From a virus, in IMG/VR virus record IMGVR_UViG_3300004457_000420, positions 1 to 22,166 of that record: DNA of 22,166 nucleotides. One strand, written 5' to 3'. Positions within the stretch are counted from its first letter, which is position 1, and every line of letters begins with the position of its first letter. Shown here piece after piece: positions 5,869 through 13,045 of the stretch. Both the position numbers and the translations under genes were made by a program. The notes beneath the pieces were generated by a model that saw only the letters and a list, made by a program, of their open reading frames with translations, had not been told where the DNA came from and made no database searches.

Positions 5869-6148
5869 AATCAGCCAGCACCCGGCCGAGATCCCGCTCA
5901 TGGTGCCACTAGCTGAGCTCCAGCGTCGATCTAAGCGCTCGCGCGCCACGCTCTACAGGTGGCTGAAGCGGAAGAACGTTCGCACGTTCGGGTACGGCGT
6001 GATGATTAGCGATCTCATGAACCAGTGGCCGGCGATGTACCTGTCACTTACTCAGGCCGTTGGCGGCAAGATCAAGATGCCACCGTGTACCGAGTGCGGG
6101 GGGCCGACCACCTGCAAGTGTTTGGCGTGCGAGGCGACTGTTTTCTAG
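5861..6148 (+). CDS. Hypothetical HTH plus zinc-ribbon small protein
   Basis: The 95-residue protein is called from ATG 5861, overlapping the endonuclease gene by 8 bases. The frame is open upstream to 5810, but that part lies inside the nuclease. Residues about 15-44 look like a MerR/excisionase-type helix-turn-helix (V-P-L-A-E-L-Q-R-R-S-K-R-S-R-A-T-L-Y-R-W), with an R-T-F-G wing. The C-terminus has a cysteine cluster, C76-x2-C79 and C85/C87/C90. It is probably a small DNA-binding protein. Being the last gene before the terminase large subunit, it is a second candidate for a small terminase or a late transcription regulator. Neither is proven. Confidence 0.7.
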   Translation: MLEISQHPAEIPLMVPLAELQRRSKRSRATLYRWLKRKNVRTFGYGVMISDLMNQWPAMYLSLTQAVGGKIKMPPCTECGGPTTCKCLACEATVF

Positions 6149-6309
6149 CCAAGTGACGAATTATGAGACGCTCCGTTGCATGGTGTCTCATTGTGGTTCA
6201 CGAAATGGGGCTTCAAAATAGGGACGCGACGACAGACACTCGTCGCAGCACACCCAGGGTCCGCAGCGTCGACGTCCTCCCCGTCGCCTCGGACCCGACC
6301 TAATTCCAG
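6149..6309. promoter_or_regulatory. Intergenic region upstream of terminase; inverted repeat and weak promoter-like sequence
   Basis: This 161-base gap breaks the run of overlapping genes. ATGAGAC at 6163-6169 pairs with GTCTCAT at 6185-6191, and the stem can extend inward by G-T wobbles. Just after it, TTGTGG (6191-6196) and CAAAAT (6214-6219), 17 bases apart, make a weak sigma70-like pair. The area is more AT-rich than the genes around it. A late promoter with an operator, or an RNA hairpin at the early/late boundary, would fit. There is no T-run for a classic terminator. Confidence 0.3.
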
Positions 6310-7650
6310 ATGCTCTCCCCGCGCACGCGCGCAGCGCTCAACGCACGGAGTCGAGTAGCCGCAAAGGCCGACTTCCAAGCGTTCATGCGCAAGGCGAGCC
6401 CGCGCTACTCGTTCCCAAAGCACCTGAAGCCGTACCTCGACATCCTCGAGGAGGCAGCAAGTGGCAGCGTGGTCGAGGTGGTTGTTTCGACGCCGCCGAG
6501 GCACACGAAGACCACGACGACGCTGCACAAGATCGTCCAGCTCATGGGCATGCGCCCGGGGCTGAAGGTCGCGTATATCACCTACGGCGCCGAGCTCTCT
6601 GAGAGCAAGAGCCGCGAGGCCAAGCAGATCGCACTCGACGCGGGCTACGCACTGGCCCCCGACCGCAGCGCGAACTTTGAGTGGGAGTTGACGAACCGGT
6701 CGCGCTTCACGGCGACGGGCATCGGCGGCCCGCTCACTGGCAAGGGCTTCAACCTCGTTGTCGTCGACGACCCGCACAAGGGTCGCGCAGAGGCCGAGAG
6801 TGTGGCCGAACGGACCAAGGTCATCGACTGGTTCAATTCGGTGGCGTACACGCGCAAAGAGCCCGGCGGCACGTCCTTCGTTGTCGTGCAGACACGATGG
6901 CACCCCGACGACCTTGCTGGGAAGCTCATCGGCAAGGGCTGGCGCTGCGTCAACCTGCCCGCGATTGACGAGCACGAGAACGCGCTATGGCCCGAGGCCT
7001 GGCCCATTGTCGAGCTTCGGAAGATCGAGGCGCAGATTGGTCCGTACGAGTGGACGTCGCTCTACCAAGGGCAGCCTCGCAGCCGTGGCGCCTCGGTGTT
7101 TGGCGAGCCGACGTACTATGACGAGCTGCCGCGCACTGGGTACCGCGTCAGCATCGGCGCGGACTTCGCGTACACGAAGCGCACCTACAGCGATTACAAC
7201 GTCGCGGTGGTGCTCTACCACGTAGTAGGCGGCGTCTCGTTCGTTGCGGACGTGGTGCGAGTGCACGAGACGGTGGACGTCTTCGCGCACCAGGTGAAGG
7301 CCTTACAGGCTAAGCACGGCGGCAAGGTGACGGCATACGTCGCCGCCACCGAGCGTGGCGTGACCGAGCTCCTCAAGACCAAAGGGTTGCGAGTCGACGC
7401 AATCACCGCAGTTACTGACAAGTTTTCACGAGCCCAACCCGTCGCAGCCGCTTGGCGCACGGGCAAGGTTCTCGTTCCAAGGTCGGCCCCGTGGCTCGAC
7501 GCGTTCCTCGGTGAGGTGTTGAACTTCACCGGAGTGAGCGACGACCACGACGACCAAGTCGACGCCATAGCCGGAGCGTTTCACCCGTTCTCGCTCGGCT
7601 ACTCGAAAGAGCGCGTCGACTACGGCGAAGAGGGCTTCACGTTCGGCTAA
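6310..7650 (+). CDS. terL: Terminase large subunit (packaging ATPase/nuclease)
   Basis: This 446-residue protein is the DNA-packaging motor and headful or site-specific nuclease that docks on the portal. Motifs seen in order: a P-loop region S-T-P-P-R-H-T-K-T (60-68), Walker B with catalytic acid L-V-V-V-D-D-P-H (149-156), the coupling motif V-V-V-Q-T-R-W-H-P-D-D-L (191-202), the Y-Q-G-Q-P segment (252-256), and an RNase H-like nuclease domain with G-A-D-F (283-286) and D-D-H-D-D-Q-V-D-A (411-419). Length fits the family. Oddity: the residue before the P-loop lysine is Thr where PPRHGK is usual. The ATG at 6310 is preceded in frame by a TAA at 6301 and lacks a clear ribosome binding site. Confidence 0.95.
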   Translation: MLSPRTRAALNARSRVAAKADFQAFMRKASPRYSFPKHLKPYLDILEEAASGSVVEVVVSTPPRHTKTTTTLHKIVQLMGMRPGLKVAYITYGAELSESKSREAKQIALDAGYALAPDRSANFEWELTNRSRFTATGIGGPLTGKGFNLVVVDDPHKGRAEAESVAERTKVIDWFNSVAYTRKEPGGTSFVVVQTRWHPDDLAGKLIGKGWRCVNLPAIDEHENALWPEAWPIVELRKIEAQIGPYEWTSLYQGQPRSRGASVFGEPTYYDELPRTGYRVSIGADFAYTKRTYSDYNVAVVLYHVVGGVSFVADVVRVHETVDVFAHQVKALQAKHGGKVTAYVAATERGVTELLKTKGLRVDAITAVTDKFSRAQPVAAAWRTGKVLVPRSAPWLDAFLGEVLNFTGVSDDHDDQVDAIAGAFHPFSLGYSKERVDYGEEGFTFG

Positions 7651-7656
7651 CACGAC

Positions 7657-8088
7657 ATGCAAACCACGCGACAAGTTCTCTCAGATACCAGCCCGAGCGC
7701 TGCTAGCTCTGCCGCTGGAACGTCGCGCGCGTACGGTCTCGCCGACTGCGATTCTGTCACCGTCATCGGGTCGCTTGTCGGCGCGACTGGTGGCACGCTC
7801 GACGTGTACATCCAGACCTCGCACGACGACGGAACGACCTGGTTTGATTGGGCGCACTTTGCCCAGCTCGCATCTGGTGCCGCCGCAATCAAGGCGATGT
7901 TCCACCAGGGTCGCGACAACAACGCGAGCGTTACCACCGTGGGCACCGGCACGACCCCCGCGCTTGCTGCTTCGACTGTGGTCGGCGGTGGCTGGGGTAA
8001 CCAGATGCGGCTCGCGTTCACCGCGGGCGCCTCGACGTCTGCCGGCGCCGCCATTGCCGTGACCATCGTCGGCAACAAGAACGCCTAG
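7657..8088 (+). CDS. Beta-rich structural protein, possible head decoration protein
   Basis: The 143-residue protein lies between terminase and portal. It is rich in Ser, Thr, Ala and Gly and has few charges, with short alternating hydrophobic strands. The central segment L-D-V-Y-I-Q-T-S-H-D-D-G-T-T-W-F-D-W (about 48-65) is a pattern I associate with small beta-sandwich virion proteins of phages. There is no cleavable signal peptide or membrane segment. It shares general layout (strand, S-x-D-x-x-T-W turn, Ala/Gly-rich strands) with the gene at 12610, next to the capsid gene. A decoration or minor head role is inferred from composition and context only. Confidence 0.78.
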   Translation: MQTTRQVLSDTSPSAASSAAGTSRAYGLADCDSVTVIGSLVGATGGTLDVYIQTSHDDGTTWFDWAHFAQLASGAAAIKAMFHQGRDNNASVTTVGTGTTPALAASTVVGGGWGNQMRLAFTAGASTSAGAAIAVTIVGNKNA

Positions 8089-8090
8089 TC

Positions 8091-9833
8091 ATGGCGGACG
8101 TGCTCGACGCCGAGCTGGCGCACGCGCTTGCGGCGAGTCTGATCACCCCGCGCACGGTCCGGCTCGAGCGATTCGAGCACTACACCAAGGGCACGCAGTA
8201 CGCGGGTCGTGAGGACTTCCTCACGCCTACCACGGACGTGCCGCTTCTCGAGCGGGCCCCGTGCATCGTGTACCCGGCTGTCGAGTCTGCCATTCGGCAG
8301 CATGTCGACCTTGCGCTTGGCGAAGGGCGCTTCCCGAAGCTCACCACGGGCGTCGGCGAGGACGAAGAAGACGACCTCTTCGGGCTGTCTGGGGACGACT
8401 CGGAGACGCTCGACACGTTCATCGCGAACCTGTCGGAGCACGCACGCTTCGTTGATGTTTGCCAGGATGCGCTCGAGGCCGCCGAGGGCATCAGTTCCAC
8501 GTGCTGCGTGTACTCGTTCGACGGGTTCGGGACGTTACGCGCCGAGCACGTCGAGACCTGCCACGCGGAGCCCACGTTTGACGCGTCGGGCGCGCTGGTG
8601 CGGCTCGAGATCAAATACCCGTACGTCGAACTCTACGCCGCCGAAGAGGGCAAGGTCCGCGCGCGGTGCATGTTCTATCGTCGCATCGTTGACGCCGATG
8701 GCGACACCGTCTTCCAGCCCGCCGAGGTCAAGCACAAGGGCGTAGAGCCAACTGCGGGCGTTGACCAAGAGCGCAGCGTGGCCCACGGGCTCGGGTTCGT
8801 TCCGTGTGTGTGGTACGCGTTCAAGCGTCGCAAGAAGGGCGTGCCCGACGGGTGCGCCGTGCACGAGACGCTGCTTGACGAGCTCGACGCGCTGAATTTC
8901 TCGCTCTCTCAGCGGTACCGCGCCGCGCTCTACAGCGGCGACCCGCAGATGGTCGAGACTGGCGTCGACCAAAACGAGCAGGTTGCGCCGACTGGATCGC
9001 AGCCTCGCGCCAGCCTCAAAGAGATGCGCGACGGCGACAGGACCATTGTCGGCTTCGGCTACTCTGAGCGCCCCCGTAGTGCCCGGCGCAAGGGCGCTGG
9101 CGTTGTTTGGCGCTACGAGAACCCTGACGCTAAGGTCGCGATGCTGACGCTTCCTGGCGATGCGTTGCAGGCCATCACGGACCAATGCGACGACCTGCTC
9201 GACAAGATTGAGGGCGTACTCGGGTACACCGGGACTAGCCCAGAGCAGGTCAAGGGCGCGCTTAGCGGCAAGGCTCTCGGCTTCCTCTATCAGCGCACCA
9301 CTTCGTTCGTGGACCGTGTGCGGTCGGACTTCTGGCACGGGTTCATGCTGCCGAGTCTGAGTGTGATGCTCCGCATGGCACTCACCGCGCACAACGCGAG
9401 CCCTGGGAGCGTCTACATCAGCGGCATCACCAAGGCCGCGCCCATTCTCGAGCGGTTCAATCGCGAGGTTGCGGGCGCCGGTAAGCGGTGGTTCACGCCG
9501 CGAATCAAGCCCGTCTGGGGCCGCTACTTCGAGCAAGGCGCAGAAGACGAAAAGGCCGCGGTCGAAACGGCGGCGATGGCGTTTGAAAAGGGCCTCATGA
9601 CCCGGACCATTGCCATCGAGAAACTGCGCGGCGTGTTCGTGTTCCAGTCGGCGGCAGAGATTGCCGAGATGCTGGACAAGGAAGCCGAGCAAAAGCGAGT
9701 CGACGCCATGGCGTTGATGCAGAATTCGGCGCCGAAGCCTGGCGAACCTGACGACGAGAATGCAAGCAAGCCAAAGCCAGGACAGCCAAGCGACGACGAC
9801 GCCGACGCAGAGTCGGTGCGAGAACTGCGATAG
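8091..9833 (+). CDS. Portal protein
   Basis: The 580-residue protein follows terminase and precedes scaffold and capsid, the normal place for a portal. The portal is the dodecameric ring at one capsid vertex through which DNA is packaged and to which the neck attaches. The N-terminal part has the usual helix-rich region with R-x-E-x-F-x-x-Y-T-K-G. There is a beta-rich wing and a central D-E-L-D-A-L-N-F-S-L-S-Q-R-Y-R stem-helix region (about 263-277). A G-D-A-L-Q-A-I-T-D-Q-C-D-D-L-L-D-K-I-E helix and a G-x-x-G-x-x-x-E-Q-V-K-G-A-L-S-G segment follow (about 353-396). The tail is low-complexity and acidic with P/D/E. No protease fusion is seen. The next gene overlaps its 3' end by 74 bases. Confidence 0.88.
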   Translation: MADVLDAELAHALAASLITPRTVRLERFEHYTKGTQYAGREDFLTPTTDVPLLERAPCIVYPAVESAIRQHVDLALGEGRFPKLTTGVGEDEEDDLFGLSGDDSETLDTFIANLSEHARFVDVCQDALEAAEGISSTCCVYSFDGFGTLRAEHVETCHAEPTFDASGALVRLEIKYPYVELYAAEEGKVRARCMFYRRIVDADGDTVFQPAEVKHKGVEPTAGVDQERSVAHGLGFVPCVWYAFKRRKKGVPDGCAVHETLLDELDALNFSLSQRYRAALYSGDPQMVETGVDQNEQVAPTGSQPRASLKEMRDGDRTIVGFGYSERPRSARRKGAGVVWRYENPDAKVAMLTLPGDALQAITDQCDDLLDKIEGVLGYTGTSPEQVKGALSGKALGFLYQRTTSFVDRVRSDFWHGFMLPSLSVMLRMALTAHNASPGSVYISGITKAAPILERFNREVAGAGKRWFTPRIKPVWGRYFEQGAEDEKAAVETAAMAFEKGLMTRTIAIEKLRGVFVFQSAAEIAEMLDKEAEQKRVDAMALMQNSAPKPGEPDDENASKPKPGQPSDDDADAESVRELR

Positions 9834-10107
9834 CGACAAGCCGCTCGTCGCGGAGTTCGACATGGCCGGGCTCGTGCACTCGTGCCCGTCGTGCGGTTTC
9901 AGGCCGCGCAAGGCGACCGAGCCCAAGTCAGTGGTTGCAGTCGCCGAAACGGTCGTGCGAACCGTCGCCATTCCGAGTGGCAACCTTGTCGACCAAGTGC
10001 GCGCGCGACTCGCGGCGCTCGACGTCGACATTGAACGCCTCGAAGCGCTGAAGCGCGAGCGCGGACAACTCAAGCGCATGCTCCGCGCTGCGGAAACGAA
10101 GCGATGA
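9760..10107 (+). CDS. Zinc-ribbon plus coiled-coil small protein
   Basis: This 115-residue protein starts inside the portal gene and overlaps it by 74 bases in another frame. The start is fixed by the need to include the first cysteine pair: C20-x2-C23 and C42-x2-C45 make a zinc ribbon, and no other start codon lies between 9760 and the first pair. Residues 76-113 form a charged coiled coil (V-R-A-R-L-A-A-L-D-V-D-I-E-R-L-E-A-L). Its place in the head module hints at a role in head assembly or in regulating late genes, but no family is recognised. It is coupled to the next gene by ATGA. Confidence 0.72.
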   Translation: MQASQSQDSQATTTPTQSRCENCDSDKPLVAEFDMAGLVHSCPSCGFRPRKATEPKSVVAVAETVVRTVAIPSGNLVDQVRARLAALDVDIERLEALKRERGQLKRMLRAAETKR

Positions 10108-10328
10108 AAAAGTGTGCAATCTGTGGGCACCGTTGCGATTCGGCGACGTGCCCCAAGTGCGGCGAGGCTTCGTGGGCAGTGGCCCATGGTGCTCCCGCTA
10201 GTGTGGTGCCAGTCGTGGCATCCGCTCACCAACCTACTACCGAGCCGGCCATTGGCCCATCGGAAGAGCCGGCGCCGAGCGATTCGGCTGCCAGCGTCAA
10301 AGCGCCGTGGAAGGCGCGTCGGAGATAA
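10104..10328 (+). CDS. Small zinc-ribbon protein
   Basis: The 74-residue protein starts at the ATGA overlapping the previous stop. The N-terminus is a compact zinc ribbon (C4-x2-C7, an extra C11, then C16-x2-C19). It is followed by an unstructured Pro/Ala/Ser-rich segment and a short basic end (K-A-R-R-R). It pairs with the preceding zinc-ribbon gene; the two are adjacent, coupled and both cysteine-rich. No function is known. Small rubredoxin-like proteins with basic tails can bind nucleic acid, but that is inference. Confidence 0.68.
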   Translation: MKKCAICGHRCDSATCPKCGEASWAVAHGAPASVVPVVASAHQPTTEPAIGPSEEPAPSDSAASVKAPWKARRR

Positions 10329-10331
10329 TCA

Positions 10332-10733
10332 ATGGCTGTTATCCAGGGTGCAATTGTCGGGGTCACTTTCAACGACGCCCACCTCGGCGGGCGCGGCGTT
10401 GCCAGCGTTCGCTTCACCATGCCCGCGTACACCGCGGCATCTGACACCGGCAAACTCGGCAGTGGCGGCTACCTGTTTGGGGCTGCCAATACCGCGACGC
10501 TCGAGGCGATCTTTGCGACCGTTCGGCGCGACGGCAAGACCGTCAACCTCACCTCTGCCATGCAGGGCGAGACTGGCCGCCACGGCTCGACCGAGTTCTA
10601 CGCGGACACCGCGGCGATCTCGACCGACGACGTGACCTTCGAGCTTGCCAACGTCGGATCGACTGAGATCGACGCCGCGTCTGGCGTGACGGATCGCCCC
10701 TGCGAGATCCTCGTCTCGTACGACCTGTCTTGA
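10332..10733 (+). CDS. Beta-rich hypothetical structural protein
   Basis: The 133-residue protein lies between the zinc-ribbon pair and the scaffold gene. It is almost all strand, with Gly/Thr/Ala-rich turns (G-A-I-V-G-V-T-F, V-A-S-V-R-F-T-M, C-E-I-L-V-S-Y-D-L-S). A low-charge, beta-rich composition and this place are typical of minor capsid or decoration proteins. It resembles no family I can name. The gene ends before a hairpin-rich gap at 10743-10825, so it may close the upstream transcription unit. Confidence 0.75.
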   Translation: MAVIQGAIVGVTFNDAHLGGRGVASVRFTMPAYTAASDTGKLGSGGYLFGAANTATLEAIFATVRRDGKTVNLTSAMQGETGRHGSTEFYADTAAISTDDVTFELANVGSTEIDAASGVTDRPCEILVSYDLS

Positions 10734-10742
10734 TGATTCACT

Positions 10743-10825
10743 GTCACGCTTAGCGTGACGGAGTGGGCTATGCGCGCCGGCCCCTAATGGCGCGCAACTT
10801 TACGCCACCGCGAGCGGCAATCGCG
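10743..10825. repeat. Three successive inverted repeats (possible terminator or mRNA-stability hairpins)
   Basis: GTCACGCT/AGCGTGAC at 10743-10750/10752-10759 is a perfect palindrome around one base. TGCGCGCC/GGCGCGCA at 10771-10778/10789-10796 is perfect with a 10-base loop. CGCGA/TCGCG at 10809-10813/10821-10825 is shorter. All lie in the 105-base gap between the beta-rich gene and the scaffold gene. No T-run follows the stems, so a classic rho-independent terminator is not supported. An RNA processing or stability element is possible. The scaffold ribosome binding site (AAGGA, 10830-10834) follows. Confidence 0.6.
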
Positions 10826-10838
10826 TGAGAAGGACAGC

Positions 10839-11468
10839 ATGAGCGAAGCGACTGAGCAGGTCGCCGACTTGACCGCGCCTGCGGTTGAGACGGTTCCCAT
10901 TGTGACGACTGCCAAGGCCGACGAGTCGCCGAACTGGCTACCGATGCGGCTCGAGCAAGCCAAGCGCAGCGCCACTGGCGAGGTACTCAAGGCGCTCGGC
11001 GTCGAGAACGTCGAGGCCGCGAAGGCAGCCATCGACAAGGCCCGCGCCATCGAAGAGCAGTCGAAGAGCGAGCTCCAGCGGTTGACCGACAAGGTCACGG
11101 GGCTTGAGCCTGTCGCCACGAAGGCGAGGGCGCTTGAGGACCGATTGACGCGCCTCGCAGACGTCGAGCTTGGCAAACTCACCGAAGCCCAGCGCGCCGC
11201 TGTTCTCGCCATTGCGAAGGACGACAAAACGGCCGCGCTCGACACGATCGAAGCGCTGCGCCCGACGTGGGCAGCGATTGCCACGCCTGCGGCTGCGCCA
11301 TTGCCGGCGCCCGCAAAGACCACCGCGGCCACTGCCGCACCGCCTGCGAGCGCGCCCTCGGCCGTCACGAATCACCGTGCGACCTATGACGCATTGAAGG
11401 CCGAAAACCCGTTCGCTGCGGCGCAGTATCTCAATGCGCACCAGTGGCAGATCTTCCCGGACAAGTGA
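10839..11468 (+). CDS. Capsid scaffolding protein
   Basis: The 209-residue protein lies directly before the major capsid gene, where phages with a separate scaffold encode it. It has a helix-rich, highly charged core (about 40-145, with Leu/Glu/Lys repeats such as S-E-L-Q-R-L-T-D-K-V). An Ala/Pro/Thr linker follows at about 148-175. The short C-terminal segment (R-A-T-Y-D-A-L-K-A-E-N-P-F-A-A-A-Q-Y-L) could contact the capsid protein. Scaffold proteins drive procapsid assembly and then leave. The ribosome binding site AAGGA lies at 10830-10834. No protease motif is seen, so it probably exits intact or is cut by an unseen protease. The call rests on position and composition. Confidence 0.8.
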   Translation: MSEATEQVADLTAPAVETVPIVTTAKADESPNWLPMRLEQAKRSATGEVLKALGVENVEAAKAAIDKARAIEEQSKSELQRLTDKVTGLEPVATKARALEDRLTRLADVELGKLTEAQRAAVLAIAKDDKTAALDTIEALRPTWAAIATPAAAPLPAPAKTTAATAAPPASAPSAVTNHRATYDALKAENPFAAAQYLNAHQWQIFPDK

Positions 11469-11498
11469 GCCTCCGAGCGCCTAGCGCGCGCGTGGCTC
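11467..11498. repeat. Imperfect hairpin directly upstream of capsid gene ribosome binding site
   Basis: GAGCC (11467-11471) pairs with GGCTC (11494-11498). Inside, GCGC (11477-11480) can pair with GCGC (11486-11489), leaving a small loop with the sequence CTAGC. The structure starts at the scaffold stop codon and ends one base before AGGAG (11499-11503), the ribosome binding site of the major capsid gene. It could protect or modulate the capsid mRNA. Pairing is seen in sequence only. Confidence 0.35.
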
Positions 11499-11511
11499 AG
11501 GAGACATACCC

Positions 11512-12600
11512 ATGACCCTGGTTACGCGCGCCTCGCTTCCTAGCGAGTTCCTCGACATCACGTCGGCCATGCTGCTGAAGCAGCCCGAGCCGCAGTACCT
11601 CCACGCGGCTCTTTGGAAGATCGCCCTCGGCGCTTCGATGAGCGCGCCCGGCGCAATCGGTCTCCCCGGTCGTGAGGCTGGCGGAAGCGGCGCGGGCGTC
11701 GACTCGATCGAGTCGCAGCGGCTCATGATGGATGACGGGCTCGCGTCCGGCGCCATTCAGGTCGTGTCCGAACTCGGCAAGGGTCCCGGTCACACGGTGC
11801 GATTGAATCGCCCGGTCTTTGCGAATACCACGTACACCGAGGCGAGCCGTCAGGTCCCGTCCGGTGGCGACATCAGCACCACGGCGATCAGCCTGAGCGC
11901 TGAGCAGGTGCCGATCACGCTGAAGAAGTTCGCGGGCCCGTACGACTCGGTCAACAGCCGCGTCGCTCCGTACGGCCTCGACCGCTTCGACGCGAAGCTT
12001 GCGATTCACAACCTCGCCGCGATGATCGGCGTGAACCTCGGCCGCGACTTCGACAAGTTCGTCGACAGCGTGCTCGTTGGCTTGCTTGACAACGCGTCAA
12101 CGGTGGTTCGCCCGCTCGGATTTGCGGCTGATACGGACTTCACCACGGCGGAGTCGGGCCCGATGGATTTCAACACCATCAACCGCGCCGAGCGGTCGCT
12201 CGACGAGGCGAACATCCCGACGTTCCCGAACGGCCGGCGAGTGATGATCATCACTCCCCGCCAGTCGCAGTCGCTCAAGGATGACCCGCAGTTCGCGCGT
12301 TACGCCGAGTTCCACGCGCCTGCGAACCCGCTGCTTGCGAAGTCGTACCTGAAGAGCGTGGGGACGATGGACATCTTCAAGAGCAACACGCTGACGCAGA
12401 CCACGAACGCATCGAGCGTCGTGGTGCACAAGGCGCAGTGCTTCGGTCCTGGCGTTCTCGGTTCGGCCATCGGTGAGCTCCCGCGAGTCATGCCGGCGAC
12501 CGATGACAACTACGGCGAGACGGCCAAGGTGATCTGGTTGCTGTACGGCGCCTTCGCGCTGCTCGACAACCGCTTCTGCCTGTCCGTCCGGACTTCGTGA
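11512..12600 (+). CDS. Major capsid protein
   Basis: The 362-residue protein follows portal and scaffold and has one of the clearest ribosome binding sites in the window (AGGAG, 11499-11503, spacing 8), as expected for the most abundant virion protein. Features of HK97-fold coats are visible. There is a helical N-terminal arm, a long spine helix (L-A-I-H-N-L-A-A-M-I-G-V-N-L-G-R-D-F, about 163-180), and a segment where L-D-E-A-N-I-P is followed by R-R-V-M-I-I-T-P (about 229-249). The C-terminal strand region ends R-F-C-L-S-V-R-T-S. There is no long cleavable delta domain, which agrees with a separate scaffold. The family assignment is by pattern and position; the exact coat family is not fixed. 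Confidence 0.88.
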   Translation: MTLVTRASLPSEFLDITSAMLLKQPEPQYLHAALWKIALGASMSAPGAIGLPGREAGGSGAGVDSIESQRLMMDDGLASGAIQVVSELGKGPGHTVRLNRPVFANTTYTEASRQVPSGGDISTTAISLSAEQVPITLKKFAGPYDSVNSRVAPYGLDRFDAKLAIHNLAAMIGVNLGRDFDKFVDSVLVGLLDNASTVVRPLGFAADTDFTTAESGPMDFNTINRAERSLDEANIPTFPNGRRVMIITPRQSQSLKDDPQFARYAEFHAPANPLLAKSYLKSVGTMDIFKSNTLTQTTNASSVVVHKAQCFGPGVLGSAIGELPRVMPATDDNYGETAKVIWLLYGAFALLDNRFCLSVRTS

Positions 12601-12609
12601 GGTCGAGCA

Positions 12610-13032
12610 ATGGCATTCAACGCTAGGCGCGTCACCACGTCGGCAACGACCGGCAACCTCAACGGCCTCGCCGCTGCAACGCAGACGGCGGGCGCTGTTC
12701 TCACCATGGCGCAGGTCGAGCCCGGATCGCTCTGCGCAGAGTTCCTCGTCGACGGCGAGACCAACACCATCACGCTGCACGCTGACTGGCTCGTGAGCCA
12801 GGACAACGTAACGTGGATGACCGTCAGCAATGGCACGCAGAACGCCGCGGCTGTTGCGCTCGTGACCGGTACGGCTGGCGCCGGTGCGTCGGTGACCAAG
12901 GTCATCCCGGCGCCCGATTGCGCGTACTCGTTCCTCTACTGCAAAGCTGCGGTGCGGAACGAGGTTGCGACGGGCACCACGAACGACACGTACTCGATCA
13001 AGTACCACTACATGAAGCCCAAGTTCGCTTGA
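12610..13032 (+). CDS. Beta-rich decoration-like protein
   Basis: The 140-residue protein follows the capsid gene after 9 bases, with GAGG at 12599-12602 as a ribosome binding site. It is beta-rich and low in charge, with a central W-L-V-S-Q-D-N-V-T-W turn (about 60-69) like that of the gene at 7657. The end, Y-S-I-K-Y-H-Y-M-K-P-K, is basic and aromatic. A gene of this size and place is often a capsid decoration (cement) protein. The possible relationship to the gene at 7657 rests on layout and a short shared turn and is tentative. Confidence 0.78.
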   Translation: MAFNARRVTTSATTGNLNGLAAATQTAGAVLTMAQVEPGSLCAEFLVDGETNTITLHADWLVSQDNVTWMTVSNGTQNAAAVALVTGTAGAGASVTKVIPAPDCAYSFLYCKAAVRNEVATGTTNDTYSIKYHYMKPKFA

Positions 13033-13045
13033 GGCAGGGAAGCCA

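Noticed and set aside
6145-6975. A 276-codon minus-strand frame opposite the terminase.
   Set aside because: It overlaps the conserved ATPase motifs of terminase, and its translation shows no family features.
8535-10232. A 565-codon open frame on the minus strand opposite the portal gene.
   Set aside because: It mirrors the codon structure of the portal and nearby genes in GC-rich DNA, spans several real genes, and its translation is Arg/Leu/Val-rich with no domain or motif.
10743-10760. Rho-independent terminator.
   Set aside because: The stem is strong, but no T-run follows and the loop is only one to three bases.
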